Shown in pieces: positions 33,521 through 36,365 of a stretch of 36,365 bases of DNA; the first letter of the stretch is position 1, and every line of letters begins with the position of its first letter. Source of the DNA: an uncultured Lachnoclostridium sp. (lineage in GTDB: Bacteria > Bacillota > Clostridia > Lachnospirales > Lachnospiraceae); contig CANOID010000015.1 of the NCBI GenBank assembly GCA_947565985.1, positions 1 to 36,365 on the forward strand, written 5' to 3'. The position numbers and the translations under genes are program-made. Below the pieces are notes generated by a model. It saw only the letters and a program-made list of their open reading frames with translations, did not search any database and was not told the DNA's origin.

Positions 33521-34939
33521 ATGAATTATAATCCCAATTCAATGAAGGCAGAAGAATTTATTAATGATGAGGAAATTCTTGAATGTCTGGACTATGCAAA
33601 GAAAAATAAGAACAATATAACACTTATAAATGAAATATTAGACAAAGCTAAAAAAGCAAAAGGTATTTCTCATAAAGAGGCAGCGATACTTCTTGAGTGT
33701 GAAATTCCAGAAGTCGATGTGGAAATAAAGAGGCTTGCAGTTGAGATTAAAGAAAAATTTTATGGCAAGAGAATTGTAATGTTTGCACCACTCTATCTTT
33801 CCAATTATTGTGTCAACGGCTGTACATATTGCCCATATCACCATAATAACAAACATATTCCAAGAAAAAAACTCACACAGGAAGAGATTAAGAATGAAGT
33901 TATTGCACTTCAAGATATGGGACATAAAAGGCTTGCAATCGAATCTGGAGAAGATCCTGTAAATAACCCACTTGAATATATTCTCGAAAGTATAAACACA
34001 ATTTATAGTATTAAGCATAAAAATGGTGCAATTCGCCGTGTCAATGTGAATATTGCTGCTACTACTGTAGAAAATTATACAAAACTTAAAAATGCTGGCA
34101 TTGGTACATATATTCTTTTCCAAGAGACATATAACAAAAAGTCTTATGAACAGCTTCATCCTACTGGACCAAAACATGATTATGCATATCATACCGAAGC
34201 AATGGACAGAGCAATGCAGGGTGGCATTGACGATGTTGGCATTGGTGTGCTTTTTGGTCTTGAGATGTACCGCTATGAATTGGTAGGAATCCTTATGCAC
34301 GCAGAACATCTTGAAGCTGTACATGGTGTAGGACCTCATACAATAAGTGTACCAAGAATTTGCCCTGCTGATGATATTGATACATCAGACTTTGACAATG
34401 CAGTGCCAGATGAAATATTTGAAAAAATTGTTGCTATAATAAGAATTGCAGTACCATATACAGGCATGATTATCTCCACAAGGGAGTCGCAGCAGACAAG
34501 GGAAAAGGTGCTTAATCTTGGAATTTCACAGATAAGTGGAGGTTCACGTACAAGTGTAGGTGGATATGTTGAACCAGTTAGAGATGATAGCTCTGCACAA
34601 TTTGATGTAAGTGATACTCGTACACTTGATGAAGTAGTTAAATGGCTTATGGAACTTGGATATATACCAAGTTTTTGTACAGCTTGTTACCGTGCAGGAA
34701 GGACAGGAGACAGGTTTATGTCACTCTTAAAGAGTGGGCAAATTGTAAACTGCTGCCAGCCAAACGCACTTATGACACTTAAAGAATACCTTGAAGACTA
34801 CGCAGCAGAAGATACAAAACGCATAGGTGAAGAGCTGATTGCAAAAGAAATACTCAAAGTACCAAACGAAAAAGTAAGAAATACAGCAATGAAATATCTT
34901 AATGAAATGAATGGTGGAAAGAGAGATTTTCGTTTTTAG
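33521..34939 (+). CDS. hydG: [FeFe]-hydrogenase maturase HydG (radical SAM tyrosine lyase)
   Basis: HydG splits tyrosine to supply CO and cyanide for the H-cluster of [FeFe]-hydrogenase. The radical SAM site is Cys97, Cys101 and Cys104 (CVNGCTYC). The C-terminal auxiliary cluster motif CxxC-x22-C is Cys386, Cys389 and Cys412 (FCTACYRAG and NCCQPNAL), which separates HydG from the relatives ThiH and NosL. The length of 472 is typical. HydE and HydF are not in the window. GGAGAT lies before the ATG. It is divergent from nadABC. Confidence 0.96.
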   Translation: MNYNPNSMKAEEFINDEEILECLDYAKKNKNNITLINEILDKAKKAKGISHKEAAILLECEIPEVDVEIKRLAVEIKEKFYGKRIVMFAPLYLSNYCVNGCTYCPYHHNNKHIPRKKLTQEEIKNEVIALQDMGHKRLAIESGEDPVNNPLEYILESINTIYSIKHKNGAIRRVNVNIAATTVENYTKLKNAGIGTYILFQETYNKKSYEQLHPTGPKHDYAYHTEAMDRAMQGGIDDVGIGVLFGLEMYRYELVGILMHAEHLEAVHGVGPHTISVPRICPADDIDTSDFDNAVPDEIFEKIVAIIRIAVPYTGMIISTRESQQTREKVLNLGISQISGGSRTSVGGYVEPVRDDSSAQFDVSDTRTLDEVVKWLMELGYIPSFCTACYRAGRTGDRFMSLLKSGQIVNCCQPNALMTLKEYLEDYAAEDTKRIGEELIAKEILKVPNEKVRNTAMKYLNEMNGGKRDFRF

Positions 34940-34946
34940 CCTAAAT

Positions 34947-34974
34947 TGTGGAGTCTGCGTTTGCAGGCTCCACA
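34947..34974. terminator. Hairpin between hydG and the PocR-domain receptor
   Basis: TGTGGAG and CTCCACA (34947-34953 with 34968-34974), then CTGC/GCAG with loop GTTT. T runs on either side are weak, so termination of both convergent genes is likely but not certain. Confidence 0.6.
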
Positions 34975-34981
34975 GTTTAAC

Positions 34982-35767
34982 TTAACTATTTTCAAATAAT
35001 GCTGCCAATTTTCCTATTGAATCTGTAACCTCAATTACAGACCTTTCAATATCTCCATAGATTGTAGCTGACTGTGAGGACAACTCACCCATGCTTTTTG
35101 CAACTACAGCAAAACCTACACCAGCCTCACCGCTTCTTGCTGCTTCTATAGAGGCATTAAGTGAAAGCATCTTTTGTTTATTGGCTATTGATTTAAGTGA
35201 ACTTGTATTAGTATTAATCTTTTGTATAACATTTGTAGCATGGTTTATTTCTTCTTGGAGCTGACTTAATTTGCCACCACTATTACTGCGTGAATATTCA
35301 CCATTTATAAATATATTTATCATGTGACCAAATACGTTAGCTCCTGCTCTAATATTCTTTTCACTATTTACAGTTACTTTTTTAAGTGCATTTATGTATG
35401 TATCAGGGTCAATGCCAAGTTCTGCGGCTGTTCTTCTGAATGTTTCTTCATCAGGTTGTCTTGACAACACTTGTCCTCCAACAACAGAACCAATTTTTTC
35501 ATTGTCTAACATAATATCAATGTTGTATTCCATCAGCCCCGCATGACAACTGTACACACCCGAATTACTGTTCATACACTTTTGACAACGGCGGCGACCT
35601 TCATCAGAATTACGTGTATATTTTGCACAAAAATCAGTATAATTGCTCTCTTTAGTAATCTTTTCACCCTTATTGTCCAATATTACAGCTGCAAGTCCAG
35701 TTGCATCGGATAAATCGTCTTGTATTTGTTGTAATTTTCTCAAATCCACAAAGTCCCTAATATCCAT
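34982..35767 (-). CDS. Soluble PocR-domain mini-chemoreceptor
   Basis: The 261-residue protein begins with a PocR ligand-binding domain (about 1-160): DATGLAAVILDNKGEKIT, DFCAKY, GRRRCQKCM, CHAGLMEYNIDIML and IGSVVGGQVLSRQP. Its cysteines are typical of the family and may hold metal. The C-terminal part has the chemoreceptor hairpin tip [20 protein letters not shown] and GVGFAVVAKSMGELSSQ, but only about four helix turns on each side, far shorter than a normal signalling domain. There is no membrane segment or HAMP domain. It may bind a small ligand such as a diol or short-chain compound and signal to CheA in the cytosol. GGAGG is five bases before ATG 35765-35767. Confidence 0.85.
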   Translation of the reverse strand: MDIRDFVDLRKLQQIQDDLSDATGLAAVILDNKGEKITKESNYTDFCAKYTRNSDEGRRRCQKCMNSNSGVYSCHAGLMEYNIDIMLDNEKIGSVVGGQVLSRQPDEETFRRTAAELGIDPDTYINALKKVTVNSEKNIRAGANVFGHMINIFINGEYSRSNSGGKLSQLQEEINHATNVIQKINTNTSSLKSIANKQKMLSLNASIEAARSGEAGVGFAVVAKSMGELSSQSATIYGDIERSVIEVTDSIGKLAALFENS

Positions 35768-35834
35768 AACATCCTCCATAAGCAAAATATTGTGTATTAA
35801 AAAATAGCGTTGATTCTCGAAGCCTAATAGTATT

Positions 35835-35863
35835 ATTATATAGCAATATCAGAATAAATGCAA
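35835..35863 (-). promoter_or_regulatory. Promoter of the PocR-domain gene
   Basis: On the minus strand TTGCAT (35858-35863) lies 17 bp from a perfect TATAAT (35835-35840). Confidence 0.75.
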
Positions 35864-35902
35864 GGAATTCCAGCATTAAAAAATCATTGATGCTTACTTA
35901 AT

Positions 35903-36064
35903 GTTACTATTCACGGCTTTGCCGTTTCATAGTAACAAGTAGCGCTTTCAGCGCTGAGATGCACACAATTTGTGTAAAAAACACACAAATTGGCACTGTT
36001 AAACTCGTATTTTTGACAAAAAGCGGTCAAAAATCCTCGAACTTAACTGACTGTGAATAGTAAC
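35903..36064. repeat. 162-bp multi-hairpin element bounded by a 12-bp inverted repeat
   Basis: GTTACTATTCAC (35903-35914) and GTGAATAGTAAC (36053-36064) are perfect inverted ends. Inside lie GGC/GCC; AGCGCT/AGCGCT (35941-35946 with 35950-35955); CAATTTGTGT/ACACAAATTG (35966-35975 with 35983-35992); and a long arm of GTTAA, TCG and ATTTTTGAC (35998-36017) pairing with GTCAAAAAT, CGA and TTAAC (36026-36047). The left end can also pair locally with ATAGTAAC at 35929-35936. There is no open reading frame. It is either a MITE-like repeat or a structured RNA. Its right end overlaps the gap before the next gene's stop by 3 bp. Confidence 0.65.
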
Positions 36065-36067
36065 TAC

Positions 36068-36289
36068 TTAATACTCCTTTACAATATCTTCTTTTGCTAC
36101 ATCATATTTTTGCATAAATGTCTGTAAATCACCATCATTTTTAATCACCATGATATCATGGAATTTTCCAGTCTGTATTTCTTTAAATCCCGCCACTTTC
36201 TCGCCTGTGCATATGCTGGCACGTATTACAGGTTTTGTACTGCTTTTATCATAAGGTTCAACCTGTTGCTTTTTCTTAAAACCAAACAT
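36068..36289 (-). CDS. Small conserved protein of unknown function
   Basis: This 73-residue protein begins MFGFKKKQQVEPYDKSSTKP and contains the segment VIRASICTGEKVAGFKEIQT and GKFHDIMVIKNDGDLQTF. I recall similar short proteins in many clostridia, sometimes labelled aspartate dehydrogenase without support; this one is far too short for an enzyme of that kind and has no Rossmann motif. The N-terminus is basic and the rest soluble. GGTGGTGA lies before the ATG. The IS-like end at 36313 sits 24 bp upstream of its start, so its natural promoter may have been displaced. Confidence 0.65.
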   Translation of the reverse strand: MFGFKKKQQVEPYDKSSTKPVIRASICTGEKVAGFKEIQTGKFHDIMVIKNDGDLQTFMQKYDVAKEDIVKEY

Positions 36290-36312
36290 TATTTGTCACC
36301 ACCATTATATTT

Positions 36313-36365
36313 GTGAACTACCCATTGTCTAAAGCCAATGGGCTTCCTGCTTCGCAGACCTCGTA
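36313..36365 (-). mobile_element. Right end of an IS200/IS605-type element that continues beyond the window
   Basis: On the minus strand the end reads CCCATTGGCTTTAGA, then CAATGGGT, then AGTTCAC (36342 down to 36313). CCCATTG and CAATGGG make a perfect 7-bp hairpin with loop TCTAAAGC on the plus strand. A small CTGC/GCAG hairpin lies at 36347-36357. The blocks and their spacing match 13786-13815. The element body, possibly with tnpB, would lie to the right of 36365, so its state cannot be judged. Confidence 0.55.

Noticed and set aside
36068-36289. Aspartate dehydrogenase, a label I recall for similar small proteins
   Set aside because: With 73 residues and no nucleotide-binding motif it cannot be that enzyme.
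1-36365. CRISPR arrays, tRNA or rRNA genes, and a prophage
   Set aside because: No regularly spaced repeats, no cloverleaf-like sequences and no phage genes were seen on reading the window.

Overview
The window is AT-rich chromosomal DNA from an anaerobic, probably motile member of the Bacillota, most likely Lachnospiraceae or a close relative. This rests on gene content and signals, not on a search. The signals include Shine-Dalgarno sites of the GGAGG type, sigmaA-like promoters with 17-bp spacers, an [FeFe]-hydrogenase maturase (HydG), a BspA-type surface protein, zinc-type S18 and L33, two chemoreceptors, FliD-like proteins and a sigmaD-type promoter. I saw no tRNA, rRNA or CRISPR array.

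Region by region. 1-680: a small DUF1858 redox protein and a 2[4Fe-4S] ferredoxin. 680-4990: a complete pantothenate operon on the minus strand (panG-panB-panC-panD-coaBC), led by a hairpin with two bulged adenosines that matches the pan RNA motif. 5040-7905: a candidate small RNA and a large secreted BspA/leucine-rich protein with an N-terminal papain-like domain. 7912-9190: rpsF-ssb-rpsR. 9243-11265: a membrane chemoreceptor behind a strong promoter and a 235-nt structured leader. 11274-12297: a DUF951 protein and a hemolysin-III protein. 12456-13815: an accessory islet (TetR, DUF4180, a broken NifX-type gene, a long hairpin, and a sequence resembling the right end of an IS200/IS605 element) that abuts the next gene's stop codon. 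13812-18960: a five-gene minus-strand operon (asparaginase, U32-like protein, YbaK deacylase, NUDIX hydrolase, peptide-binding lipoprotein). 19086-22920: a peptide-use operon in which an orphan PqqD-fold protein sits between an OPT peptide transporter and the dipeptidase PepD. 22925-28396: nicotinamidase, two FliD-like proteins (one behind a sigmaD-type promoter), the rpmG-secE-nusG-rplK-rplA operon and a NusG-domain-II membrane protein. 28438-30187: xylulokinase behind operator-like dyads. 30198-33425: nadA-nadB-nadC for de novo NAD synthesis. 33466-34974: hydG. 34982-35863: a soluble PocR-domain mini-chemoreceptor. 35903-36064: a 162-bp multi-hairpin element bounded by a perfect 12-bp inverted repeat. 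36068-36365: a small conserved protein, then the end of a second IS200/IS605-like element that continues past the window.

How the parts fit. Pantothenate/CoA and NAD synthesis are each nearly complete here, with nicotinamidase adding NAD salvage. Peptide use is represented by OPT, PepD and a solitary peptide-binding lipoprotein. Most genes are ordinary core genes. The least explained items are non-coding or contextual: the chemoreceptor leader, the 162-bp multi-hairpin element, the small RNA candidate, the PqqD protein without a RiPP locus, and the FliD-like proteins outside a flagellar cluster.
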